Part shown: positions 38,575 through 50,817 of the stretch, in pieces
Numbering within the stretch: position 1 is the first letter of the stretch
Layout: every line of letters starts with the position of its first letter
From: Aradus depressus
Lineage: Eukaryota > Arthropoda > Insecta > Hemiptera > Aradidae
DNA length: 64,000 nucleotides
Assembly: GCA_963662175.1 (NCBI GenBank)
Contig: OY759218.1
Location: forward strand, 1,116,001 to 1,180,000
Direction: 5' to 3'
Made by a program: the position numbers and the translations under genes
Notes under the pieces: generated by a model
Seen by the model: the letters and a program-made list of their open reading frames with translations, nothing else
The model's database searches: none
Told to the model about the DNA's origin: nothing

Positions 38575-39093
38575 TTGTTAAAACTGATACGACAGATTCA
38601 GATATATCCGGAATGTCCCATCCGAAGGACGACGTGCTCAAGGCTATTTTCAACCTGTGAAATTTCACCTACCCAGGTTTATTTACATAACATACTTCTC
38701 ATTATCGAGTACTTTACATTCGAAAAGGCCCTGGAGCATACCTTAAAGTCCCATCCGAAGGACGACGTGCTCAAAGTTATTTTTAACTTCCCGATTAAAA
38801 TATCTGAATTAAGTGCCTCAGCTAGATTTCTAAGTGGCGATCCTGAGCTTGGTAGACTCCATTCTTCAAATTTCTCGCTTTTTAACGGTTTATAGATTTA
38901 ATATTTGTTATTTTCAACCTTAGTGAAATTTCACCTACCCAGGTTTATTTACATAACATACGTCTCATTATCAAGTACCTCACGTTCGAATAAGCCCTGG
39001 ATCATCGCTTAAAGTCCCATTCGAATTGAGAAAAAAAATAATAAAGCAATTTTAATTTGCCCCCTTGCTATTTAACGGTTTATAGGCTTAATA
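38575..39093 (+). repeat. Rearranged satellite (two abnormal joins) before the SINE
   Basis: A short unit runs to ATATTTGTTA at 38910, then jumps into the middle of a subrepeat (TTTTCAACC). That subrepeat then jumps at CCCATTCGAA (about 39019-39025) into the tail of a C segment (TTGAGAAAAAAAATAA...). GTTA and ATTCGA are common to both sides of the respective joins, consistent with microhomology-mediated deletion. The subrepeat here also has CGAATAAGCCC, a private change. Confidence 0.82.
39082..39093 (+). repeat. SINE target-site duplication, left copy
   Basis: ATAGGCTTAATA, identical to 39432-39443. It is ordinary satellite sequence, normally present once at this place in a unit, so the second copy was made by the SINE insertion. 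Confidence 0.92.
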
Positions 39094-39104
39094 GAGGGCG
39101 CCGG

Positions 39105-39115
39105 TAGCTCAGTGG
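39105..39115 (+). promoter_or_regulatory. SINE Pol III A box
   Basis: TAGCTCAGTGG fits the A-box consensus TRGCNNAGYNGG (one base short of the full consensus length). It is the normal D-arm position of a tRNA-like head starting near 39096. Confidence 0.85.
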
Positions 39116-39148
39116 TCTGCGTGCCTGACTTCTGAGCTCATGATAGTG

Positions 39149-39159
39149 GGTTCGTAACC
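39149..39159 (+). promoter_or_regulatory. SINE Pol III B box
   Basis: GGTTCGTAACC fits the B-box consensus GGTTCGANNCC with one mismatch (T for A). It lies 33 bases after the A box, a normal spacing. The counterpart in the satellite (minus strand) is decayed beyond use. Confidence 0.85.
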
Positions 39160-39355
39160 CGACCGAGGCCCTTAGTTTATTTTATCTGGGAGGTAAAATA
39201 AACTTACAATACGCCGTCCTTCGGATGGGACGTTAAGCGATGGTCCCGAGCCTGTACGATGTCAGGTACTCGTTAAAGACCCCTACCTTAGGTGAATAAA
39301 AAATTTAGGGTAGGCAAAATTTATGACTCCCACAGTAGAGTCGGGCTCATGTCCA

Positions 39356-39380
39356 CCAGAGTGACGAAAGAGCACTCTGG
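39356..39380 (+). other. Hairpin in the SINE 3' region
   Basis: CCAGAGTG (39356-39363) pairs with CACTCTGG (39373-39380) across a nine-base loop, a perfect 8-bp stem. It may matter for recognition by the partner LINE reverse transcriptase, but that is inference. Confidence 0.6.
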
Positions 39381-39431
39381 TAGTAGGCGATATGACCTCG
39401 TAGTTAAAGCCCGGGCATGAGTCATAAAACC

Positions 39432-39443
39432 ATAGGCTTAATA
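39432..39443 (+). repeat. SINE target-site duplication, right copy
   Basis: ATAGGCTTAATA, after which the satellite unit continues normally (ATTGTTAAAACTG). Confidence 0.92.
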
Positions 39444-39444
39444 A

Positions 39445-42400
39445 TTGTTAAAACTGATACGACAGATTCAGATATATCCGGAAGCTCCCATCCGAAGGAC
39501 GACGTGCTCAAGGCTATTTTCAACCTGTGAAATTTCACCTACCCAGGTTTATTTACATAACATACGTCTCATTATCAAGTACCTCACGTTCGAAAAAGCC
39601 CTGGATCATCGCTTAAAGTCCCATTCGAAGGACGACGTGCTCAAAGTTTTTTTTAACTTCCCGAATAAAATATCTGAATAAAGTGCCTCAGCTAGATTTC
39701 TAAGTGGCGATCCTGAGCTTGGTAAACTCCATTCTTCAAATTTCTCGCTTTTTAACGGTTTATAGATTTAATATTTGTTAAGACTGATAGAGAACGACCG
39801 GGATATCTGAATCCTACACTAAAATTGAAATAAAAATGTTTTTCAAAAAATTCGCGCTATTTAACGGTTTATAGGCTTAATAATTGTTGAAACTGATACG
39901 ACAGATTCAGATATATCCGGAAAGTCCCATCCGAAGGACGACGTGCTCAAGGCTATTTTCAACCTGTGAAATTTCACCTACCCAGGTTTATTTACATAAC
40001 ATACGTCTCATTATCGAGTACCTCACGGTCGAAAAAGCCCTGGATCACCGCTTAAAGTCCCATCCGAAGGACGACGTGCTCAAGGTTATATTTAACTTCC
40101 CGATTAAAACATCTGACTTAAGTGCCTCAGCTAGATTTCTAAGTGGCGGTCCTGAGCTCGGTAGAACTTCTCGCTTTTTCACGGTTTATAGATGTAATAT
40201 TTGTTAAGTCGATAGATGGTAGTAGGAAGTTGGCAGGAGTGTTGGGTGATGTCACGTACCCTATGTTGAGCAGAACGTTTAAGGATGCTAGGAAAGGTTC
40301 TAGCCGGATAAGAGTGCGAAAACTGCCCCCAACGATTTTCGAATGAGCGATTGGCCAACAGTTTGCACATGTAAAAAAAAAAATTTTCCTGAAAATATCA
40401 GCTCCCTACTCCCATTATTCGATGAGAAAAAAAATAAAAAGGCAATTATAATTTGCCCCCTTGCTATTTAACGGTTTATAGGCTTAATAATTGTTAAAAC
40501 AGATACGACAGATTCAGATATATCCGGAAAGTCCCATCCGAAGGACGACGTGCTCAAGGCTATTTTCAACCTGTGAAATTTCACCTACCCAGGTTTATTT
40601 ACATAACATACGTCTCATTATCAAGTACCTCACGTTCGAAAAAGCCCTGGATCATCGCTTTAAGTCCCATTCGAAGGACGACGTGCTCAAAGTTATTTTT
40701 AACTTCCCGATTAAAATATCTGAATTAAGTGCCTCAGCTAGATTTCTAAGTGGCGATCCTGAGCTTGGTAGACTCCATTCTTCAAATTTCTCGCTTTTTA
40801 ACGGTTTATAGATTTAATATTTGTTAAAACGGATAGAGAACGACCGGGATATCTGAATCCTACACTAAAATTGAAATAAAAATGTTTTTCAAAAAATTCG
40901 CGCTATTTAACGGTTTATAGGCTTAATAATTGTTGAAACTGATACGACAGATTCAGATATATCCGGAAAGTCCCATCCGAAGGACGACGTGCTCAAGGCT
41001 ATTTTCAACCTGTGAAATTTCACCTGCCCAGGTTTATTTACATAACACACGTCTCATTATCGAGTACCTCACATTCGAAAAAGACCTGGATCATCGCTTA
41101 AAGTCCCATCCGAAGGACGACGTGCTCAAGGTTATTTTCAACCTAAGTGAAATTTCACCTACCCAGGTTTATTTACATAACATACGTCTCATTATCAAGT
41201 ACCTCAAGTTCGAAAAAGCCCTGGATCATCGCTTAAACTCCCATTCGAAGGACGCCGTGCTCAAAGTTATTTTTAACTTCCCGATTAAAATATCTGAATT
41301 AAGTGCCTCAGCTAGATTTCTAAGTGGCGATCCTGAGCTTGGTAGACTCCATTCTTCAAATTTCTCGCATTTTAACGGTTTATAGATTTAATATTAGTTA
41401 AAACTGATAGAGAACTACCGGGATATCTGAATCCTACACTAAAATTGAAATAAAAATGTTTTTCAAAAAATTCGCGCTATTTAACGGTTTATAGGCTTAA
41501 TAATTGTTGAAACTGATACGACAGATTCAGATATATCCGGAAAGTCCCATCCGAAGGACGACGTGCTCAAGGCTATTTTCAACCTGTGAAATTTCACCTA
41601 CCCAAGTTTATTTACATAACATACGTCTCATTATCGAGTACCTCACATTCGAAAAAGCCCTGGATCATCGCTTAAAGTCTCATCCGAAGGACGACGTGCT
41701 CAAGGTTATTTTTAACTTCCCGATTAAAATATCTGAATTAAGTGCCTCAGCTAGATTTCTAAGCGGCGATCCTGAGCTTGGTAGACTCCATTCTTCAAAT
41801 TTCTCGCTTTTTAACGGTTTATAGATCTAATATTTGCTAAAACTGATAGAGAACGACCGGGATATCTGAATCCTACACTAAAATTGAAATAAAAATGTTT
41901 TTCAAAAAATTCGCGCTATTTAACGGTTTATAGGCTTAATAATGGTTGAAACTGATACGACAGATTCAGATATATCCGGAAAGTCCCATCCGAAGGACGA
42001 CGTGCTCAAGGCTATTTTCAACCTGTGAAATTTCACCTACCCAGGTTTATTTACATAACATACGTCTCATTATCGAGTACCTCACATTCGAAAAAGACCT
42101 GGATCATCGCTTAAAGTCCCATCCGAAGGACGACGTGCTCAAGGTTATTTTCAACCTAAGTGAAATTTCACCTACCCAGGTTTATTTACATAACATACGT
42201 CTCATTATCGAGTACCTCACATTCGAAAAAGCCCTGGAGCATCGCTTAAAGTCCCATTCGAAGGACGACGTGCTCAAGGTTATTTTTAACTTCCCGATTA
42301 AAACATCTGACTTAAGTGCCTCAGCTAGATTTCTAAGTGGCGGTCCTGAGCTCGGTAGAATTTCTCGCTTTTTCATGGTTTATAGATTTAATATTTGTTA

Positions 42401-45400
42401 AGTCGATAGATGGTAGTAGGAAGTTGGCAGGAGTGTTGGGTGATGTCACGTACCCTATGTTGAGCAGAACGTTTAAGGATGCTAGGAAAGGTTCTAGCCG
42501 GATAAGAGTGCGAAAACTGCCCCCAACGATTTTCGAATGAGCGATTGGCCAACAGTTTGCACAAGTAAAAAAAAAAGTTTCCTGAAAATATCAGCTCCCT
42601 ACTCCCATTATTCGATGAGAAAAAAAATAAAAAGGCAACTTTAATTTGCCCCCTTGCTATTTAACGGTTTATAGGCTTGATAATTGTTAAAACTGATACG
42701 ACAGATTCAGATATATCCGGAAAGTCCCATCCGAAGGACGACGTGCTCAAGGCTATTTCAACCGGAGAAATTTCACCTACCCACATTTATTCACATAACA
42801 TATGTCTCATTATCAAGTACCTCACGTTCGAAAAAGCCCTGGATCATCGCTTAAAGTCCCATTCGAAGGACGACGTGCTCAAAGTTTTTTTTAACCTAAG
42901 TGAAATTTCACCTACCCAGGTTTATTTACATAACATACGTCTCATTATCAAGTACCTCACGTTCGAAAAAGCCCTGGATCATCGCTTAAAGTCCCATTCG
43001 AAGGACGACGTGCTCAAGGTTATTTTTAACTTCCCGATTAAAATATCTGAATTAAGTGCCTCAGCTAGATTTCTAAGTGCCGATCCTGAGCTTGGTAGAC
43101 TCCATTCTTCAAATTTCTCGCTTTTTAACGGTTTATAGATTTAATATTTGTTAAAACTGATAGAGAACGACCGGGATATCTGAATCCTACACTAAAATTG
43201 AAATAAAAATGTTTTTCAAAAAATTCGCGCTATTTAACGGTTTATAGGCTTAATAATTGTTGAAACTGATACGACAGATTCAGATATATCCGGAAAGTCC
43301 CATCCGAAGGACGACATGCTCAAGGCTATTTTCAACCTGTGAAATTTCACCTACCCAGGTTTATTTACATAACATACGTCTCATTATCGAGTACTTTACA
43401 TTCGAAAAGGCCCTGGAGCATACCTTAAAGTCCCATCCGAAGGACAACGTGCTCAAAGTTATTTTCAACCTAAGTGAAATTTCACCTACCCAGGTTTATT
43501 TACATAACATACGTCTCATTATCAAGTACCTCACGTTCGAAAAAGCCCTGGATCATCGCTTAAAGTCCCATTCGAAGGACGACGTGCTCAAGTTTATTTT
43601 TAACTTCCCGATTAAAATATCTGAATTAAGTGCCTCAGCTAGATTTCTAAGTGCCGATCCTGAGCTTGGTAGACTCCATTCTTCAAATTTCTCGCTTTTT
43701 AACGGTTTATAGATTTAATATTTGTTAAAACTGATAGAGAACGACCGGGATATCTGAATCCTACACTAAAATTGAAATAAAAATGTTTTTCAAAAAATTC
43801 GCGCTATTTAACGGTTTATAGGCTTAATAATTGTTAAAACTGATACGACAGATTCAGATATATCCGGAAAGTCCCATCCGAAGGACGACGTGCTCAAGGC
43901 TATTTTCAACCTGTGAAATTTCACCTACTCAGGTTTATTTACATAACATACGTCTCATTATCGAGTACTTTACATTCGAAAAGGCCCTGGAGCATACCTT
44001 AAAGTCCCATCCGAAGGACGACGTGCTCAAGGTTATTTTCAACCTAAGTGAAATTTCACCTACCCAGGTTTATTTACATAACATACGTCTCATTATCAAG
44101 TACCTCACGTTCGAAAAAGCCCTGGATCATCGCTTAAAGTCCCATTCGAAGGACGACGTGCTCAAAGTTATTTTTAACTTCCCGATTAAAATATCTGAAT
44201 AAAATGCCTCAGCTAGATTTCTAAGTGGCGATCCTGAGCTTGGTAGACTCCATTCTTCAAATTTCTCGCTTTTTAACGGTTTATAGATTTAATATTTGTT
44301 AAAACTGATAGAGAACGACCGGGATATCTGAATCCTACACTAAAATTGAAATAAAAATGTTTTTCAAAAAATTCGCGCTATTTAACGGTTTATAGGCTTA
44401 ATAATTGTTGAAACTGATACGACAGATTCAGATATATCCGGAAAGTCCCATCCGAAGGACGACGTGCTCAAGGCTATTTTAAACCTGTGAAATTTCACCT
44501 ACCCAGGTTTATTTACATAACATACGTCTCATTATCGAGTACTTTACATTCGAAAAGGCCCTGGAGCATACCTTAAAGTCCCATCCGAAGGACGACGTGC
44601 TCAAGGTTATTTTCAACCTAAGTGAAATTTCACCTACCCAGGTTTATTTACATAACATACGTCTCATTATCGAGTACCTCACGTTCGAAAAAGCCCTGGA
44701 GCATCGATTAAAGTCCCATTCGAAGGACGACGTGCTCAAGGTTTTTTTTAACTTCCCGATTAAAACATCTTACTTAAGTGCCTCAGCTAGATTTCTAAGT
44801 GCCGATCCTGAGCTTGGTAGACTCCATTCTTCAAATTTCTCGCTTTTTAACGGTTTATAGATTTAATATTTGTTAAAACTGATAGAGAACGACCGGGATA
44901 TCTGAATCCTACACTAAAATTGAAATAAAAATGTTTTTCAAAAAATTCGCGCTATTTAACGGTTTATAGGCTTAATAATTGTTGAAACTGATACGACAGA
45001 TTCAGATATATCCGGAAAGTCCCATCCGAAGGACGACATGCTCAAGGCTATTTTCAACCTGTGAAATTTCACCTACCCAGGTTTATTTACATAACATACG
45101 TCTCATTATCGAGTACTTTACATTCGAAAAGGCCCTGGAGCATACCTTAAAGTCCCATCCGAAGGACAACGTGCTCAAAGTTATTTTCAACCTAAGTGAA
45201 ATTTCACCTACCCAGGTTTATTTACATAACATACGTCTCATTATCAAGTACCTCACGTTCGAAAAAGCCCTGGATCATCGCTTAAAGTCCCATTCGAAGG
45301 ACGACGTGCTCAAGTTTATTTTTAACTTCCCGATTAAAATATCTGAATTAAGTGCCTCAGCTAGATTTCTAAGTGCCGATCCTGAGCTTGGTAGACTCCA

Positions 45401-48400
45401 TTCTTCAAATTTCTCGCTTTTTAACGGTTTATAGATTTAATATTTGTTAAAACTGATAGAGAACGACCGGGATATCTGAATCCTACACTAAAATTGAAAT
45501 AAAAATGTTTTTCAAAAAATTCGCGCTATTTAACGGTTTATAGGCTTAATAATTGTTGAAACTGATACGACAGATTCAGATATATCCGGAAAGTCCCATC
45601 CGAAGGACGACGTGCTCAAGGCTATTTTAAACCTGTGAAATTTCACCTACCCAGGTTTATTTACATAACATACGTCTCATTATCGAGTACTTTACATTCG
45701 AAAAGGCCCTGGAGCATACCTTAAAGTCCCATCCGAAGGACGACGTGCTCAAGGTTATTTTCAACCTAAGTGAAATTTCACCTACCCAGGTTTATTTACA
45801 TAACATACGTCTCATTATCGAGTACCTCACGTTCGAAAAAGCCCTGGAGCATCGATTAAAGTCCCATTCGAAGGACGACGTGCTCAAGGTTTTTTTTAAC
45901 TTCCCGATTAAAACATCTTACTTAAGTGCCTCAGCTAGATTTCTAAGTGGCGGTCCTGAGCTCGGTAGAATTTCTCGCTTTTTCACGGTTTATAGATTTA
46001 ATATTTGTTAAGTCGATAGATGGTAGTAGGAAGTTGGCAGGAGTGTTGGGTGATATCACGTACCCTATGTTGAGCAGAACGTTTAAGGATGCTAGGAAAG
46101 GTTCTAGCCGGATAAGAGTGCGAAAACTGCCCCCAACGATTTTCGAATGAGCGATTGGCCAACAGTTTGCACATGTAAAAAAAAAATTTTCCTGAAAATA
46201 TCAGCTCCCTACTCCCATTATTCGATGAGAAAAAAAATAAAAAGGCAATTTCAATTTGCCCCCTTGCTATTTAACGGTTTATAGGCTTAATAAATGTTAA
46301 AACTGATACGACAGATTCAGATATATCCGGAAAGTCCCATCCGAAGGACGACGTGCTCAAGGCTATTTTCAACCTGTGAAATTTCACCTACCCAGGTTTA
46401 TTTACATAACATACGTCTCATTATCAAGTACCTCACGTTCGAAAAAGCCCTGGATCATCGCTTAATGTCCCATTCGAAGGACGACGTGCTCAAAGTTATT
46501 TTTAACTTCCCGATTAAAATATCTGAATTAAGTGCCTCAGCTAGATTTCTAAGTGGCGATCCTGAGCTTGGTAGACTCCATTCTTCAAATTTCTCGCTTT
46601 TTAACTTTTTATAGATTTAATATTTGTTAAAACTGATAGAGAACGACCGGGATATCTGAATCCTACACTAAAATTGAAATAAAAATGTTTTTCAAAAAAT
46701 TCGCGCTATTTAACGGTTTATAGACTTAATAATGGTTGAAACTGATACGACAGATTCAGATATATCCGGAAAGTCCCATCCGAAGGACGACGTGCTCAAG
46801 GCTATTTTCAACCTGTGAAATTTCACCTACCCAGGTTTATTTACATAACATACGTCTCATTATCGAGTACTTCACATTCGAAAAAGCCCTGGATCATCGC
46901 TTAAAGTCCCATCCGAAGGACGACGTGTTCAAGGTTATTTTCAACCTAAGTGAAATTTCACCTACTCAGGTTTATTTACATAACATACGTCTCATTATCG
47001 AGTACCTCACATTCGAAAAAGCCCTGGAGCATCACTTAAGTCCCATCCGAAGGACGACGTGCTCAAGGTTATATTTAACTTCCCGATTAAAACATCTGAC
47101 TTAAGTGCCTCAGCTAGATTTCTAAGTGGCGATCCTGAGCTTGGTAGACTCCATTCTTCAAATTTCTCGCTTTTTAACGGTTTATAGATTTAATATTTGT
47201 TAAAACTGATAGAGAACGACCGGGATATCTGAATCCTACACTAAAATTGAAATAAAAATGTTTTTCAAAAAATTCGCGCTATTTAACGGTTTATAGGCTT
47301 AATAATTGTTGAAACTGATACGACAGATTCAGATATATCCGGAAAGTCCCATCCGAAGGACGACGTGCTCATAGCTATTTTCAACCTGTGAAATTTCACC
47401 TACCCAGGTTTATTTACATAACATACGTCTCATTATCGAGTACCTCACATTCGAAAAAGCCCTGGATCATCGCTTAAAGTCCCATCCAAAGGACGACGTG
47501 CTCAAAGTTATTTTTAACTTCCCGATTAAAATATCTGAATTAAGTGCCTCAGCTAGATTTCTAAATGGCGATCCTGAGCTTGGTAGACTCCATTCTTCAA
47601 ATTTCTCGCTTTTTAACGGTTTATAGATTTAATATTTGTTAAAACTGATATAGAACAACCGGATTATCTGAATGCTACACAAAAATCAAAATCAAAATGT
47701 TTTTTTTTTAAATTCGCGCTATTTAACGGTTTATAGGTTTAATAATTGTTAAAACTGATACTACAGATTCAGATATATCCGGAAAGACCTATCCGAAGGA
47801 CGACGTGCTCAAGGCTATTTTCAACCTGTGAAATTTCACCTACCCAGGTTTATTTACATAACATACGTCTCATTATCGAGTACTTTACATTCGAAAAGGC
47901 ATCTGAGCATACCTTAAAGTCCCATCCGAAGGACGACGTGCTCAAAGTTATTTTTAACTTCCCGAATAAAATATCTGAATTAAGTGCCTCAGCTAGATTT
48001 CTAAGTGGCGATCCTGAGCTTGGTAGACTCCATTCTTCAAATTTCTCGCTTTTTAACGGTTTATAGATTTAATATTTGTTAAAACTGATAGAGAACGACC
48101 GGGATATCTGAATCCTACACTAAAATTGAAATAAAAATGTTTTTCAAACAATTCGCGCTATTTAACGGTTTATAGGCTTAATAATTGTTGAAACTGATAC
48201 GACAGATTCAGATATATCTGGAAAGTCCCATCCGAAGGACGACGTGCTCAAGGCTATTTTCAAACTGTGAAATTTCACCTACCCAGGTTTATTTACATAA
48301 CATACGTCTCATTATCGGGTACTTTACATTCGAAAAGGCCCTGGAGCATACCTTTAAGTCCCATCCGAAGGACGACGTGCTCAAGGTTATTTTCAACCGA

Positions 48401-50817
48401 AGTTAAATTTCACCTACCCAGGTTTATTCACATAACATACGTCTCATTATCAAGTACCTCACGTTCGAAAAAGCCCTGGATCATCGCTTAAAGTCCCATT
48501 CGAAGGACGACGTGCACAAAGTTATTTTTAACTTCCCGAATAAAATATCAGAATTAAGTGCCTCAGCTAGATTTCTAAGTGGCGATCCTGAGCTTGGTAG
48601 ACTCCATTCTTCAAATGTCTCGCTTTTTAACGGTTTATAGATTTAATATTTGTTAAAACTGATAGAGAACGACCGGGATATCTGAATCCTACACTAAAAT
48701 TGAAATAAAAATGTTTTTCAAACAATTCGCGCTATTTAACGGTTTATAGGCTTAATTATTGTTGAAACTGATACGACAGATTCAGATATATCTGGAAAGT
48801 CCCATCCGAAGGACGGCGTGCTCAAGGCTATTTTCAACCTGTGAAATTTCACCTACGCAGGTTTATTTACATAACATACGTCTCATTATCGAGTACCTCA
48901 CATTCAAAAAAGACCTGGATCATCGCTTAAAGTCCAGTCCGAAGGACGACGTGCTCAAGGTTATTTTCAACCTAAGTGAAATTTCACCTACGCAGGTTTA
49001 TTTACATAACATACGTCTCATTATCGAGTACCTCACATTCGAAAAAGCCCTGGAGCATCGCTTAAAGTCCCAATCGAAGGACGACGTGCTCAAGGTTATT
49101 TTTAACTTCCCGATTAAAACATCTGACTTAGGTGCCTCAGCTAGATTTCTAAGTGGCGGTCCTGAGCTCGGTAGAATTTCTCGCTTTTTCACGGTTTATA
49201 GATTTAATATTTGTTAAGTCGATAGATGGTAGTAGGAAGTTGGCAGGAGTGTTGGGTGATGTCACGTACCCTATGTTGAGCAGAACGTTTAAGGATGCTA
49301 GGAAAGGTTCTAGCCGGATAAGAGTGCGAAAACTGCCCCCAACGATTTTCGAATGAGCGATTGGCCAACAGTTTGCACATGTAAAAAAAAATTTTCCTGA
49401 AAATATCAGCTCCCTACTCCCATTATTCGATGAGAAAAAAAATAAAAAGGCAATATCAATTTGCCCCCTTGCTATTTGACGGTTTATAGGCTTAATAATT
49501 GTTAAAACTGATACGACAGATTCAGATATATCCGGAAATTCCCATCCGAAGGACGACGTGCTCAAGGTTATTTTCAACCTAAGTGAAATTTCACCTACCC
49601 AGGTTTATTTACATAACATACGTCTCATTATCAAGTACCTCACGTTCGAAAGAGCCCTGGATCATCGCTTAAAGTCCCATCCGACGGACGACGTGCTCAA
49701 GGCTATTTTCAACCTGTGAAATTTCACCTACCCAGGTTTATTTACAAAACATACGTCTCATTATCAAGAACCTCACGTTCGAAAGAGCCCTGGATCATCG
49801 CTTAAAGTCCCATTCGAAGGACGACGTGCTCAAAGTTATTTTTAACTTCCCGATTAAAATATCTGAATTAAGTGCCTCAGCTAGATTTCTAAGTGGCGAT
49901 CCTGAGCTTGGTAGACTCCATTCTTCAAATTTCTCGCTTTTTAACGGTTTATAGATTTAATATTTGTTAAAACTGATAGAGAACGACCGGGATATCTGAA
50001 TCCTACACTAAAATTGAAATAAAAATGTGTTTCAAAAAATTCACCCTATTTAACGGTTTATAGGCTTAATAATTGTTGAAACTGATACGACAGATTCAGA
50101 TATATCCGGAAAGTCCCATCCGAAGGACGACGTGCTCATAGCTATTTTCAACCTGTGAAATTTCACCTACCCAGGTTTATTTACATAACATACGTCTCAT
50201 TATCGAGTACCTCACATTCGAAAAAGCCCTGGATCATCGCTTAAAGTCCCATCCGAAGGACGACGTGCTCAAAGTTATTTTTAATTTCCCGATTAAAATA
50301 TCTGAATTAAGTGCCTCAGCTAGATTTCTAAGTGGCGATCCTGAGCTTGGTAGACTCCATTCTTCAAATTTCTCGCTTTTTAACGGTTTATAGATTTAAT
50401 ATTTGTTAAAACTGATAGAGAACGACCGGGATATCTGAATCCTACACTAAAATTGAAATAAAAATGTTTTTCAAAAAATTCGCGCTATTTAACTGTTTAT
50501 AGGCTTAATAATATTTGAAACTGATACGACAGATTCAGATATATCCGGAAAGTCCCATCCAGAGGACGACGTGCTCAAAGTTATTTTTAACTTTCCGATT
50601 AAAATATCTGAATTAAGTGCCTCAGCTAGATTTCTAAGTGGCGATCCTGAGCTTGGTAGACTCCATTCTTCAAATTTCTCGCTTTTTAACGGTTTATAGA
50701 TTTAATATTTGTTAAAACTGATAGAGAACGACCGGGATATCTGAATCCTACACTAAAATTGAAATAATAATGTTTTTCAAAAAATTCGAGCTATTTAACG
50801 GTTTATAGGCTTAATAA
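39445..50817 (+). repeat. Array block right of the SINE, mixed L, S and long C units
   Basis: Unit starts: 39445 S, 39884 C607, 40491 S, 40930 L, 41504 S, 41943 C740, 42683 L, 43257 L, 43831 L, 44405 L, 44979 L, 45553 C741, 46294 S, 46733 (573), 47306 (440), 47746 S, 48185 L, 48759 C740, 49499 L, 50073 S and 50512 (about 305 bp, one box only). Copies differ more from one another than at 17-29 kb. Unit 47306 ends with an older spacer (ACACAAAAATC). No gene is seen. Confidence 0.87.
43048..45938 (+). repeat. Nested duplication p-r-q-p'-q'
   Basis: The block at about 43048-43835 recurs 1722 bp later (44770-45557) with the rare marks GACGACATGC, GGACAACGTG, CAAGTTTATT and AGTGCCGATCC. The block at 44405-44790 recurs 1148 bp later (45553-45938) with TTTTAAACCTGTG and ATCTTACTTAAG. 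The intervening unit 43831-44404 was not carried along. Confidence 0.78.

Larger units (their letters stand above)
39094..39431 (+). mobile_element. tRNA-derived SINE, apparently full length (338 bp)
   Basis: It starts GAGGGCGCCGGTAGCTCAG and has a tRNA-like head (to about 39171) with Pol III boxes A and B. The body carries CCGTCCTTCGGATGGGACG (39214 onward), and the 3' part contains a CCAGAGTG...CACTCTGG hairpin (39356-39380) and ends in CATAAAAC. Perfect 12-bp flanking repeats (39082-39093 and 39432-39443) show insertion by target-primed reverse transcription. It is non-autonomous and must depend on a LINE for mobility; I cannot tell which one. Its body and head are homologous, in opposite orientation, to the surrounding satellite. 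Confidence 0.92.

Noticed and set aside
38225..38668. 147-codon minus-strand frame, and the similar 142-codon one at 49149-49577
   Set aside because: Open only because of local variants in the C segment; they run through satellite spacer and subrepeat and resemble no protein I know.
39096..39171. Functional tRNA gene
   Set aside because: The head is followed by a SINE body and the whole is flanked by target-site duplications; the acceptor and anticodon arms do not fold cleanly by eye.
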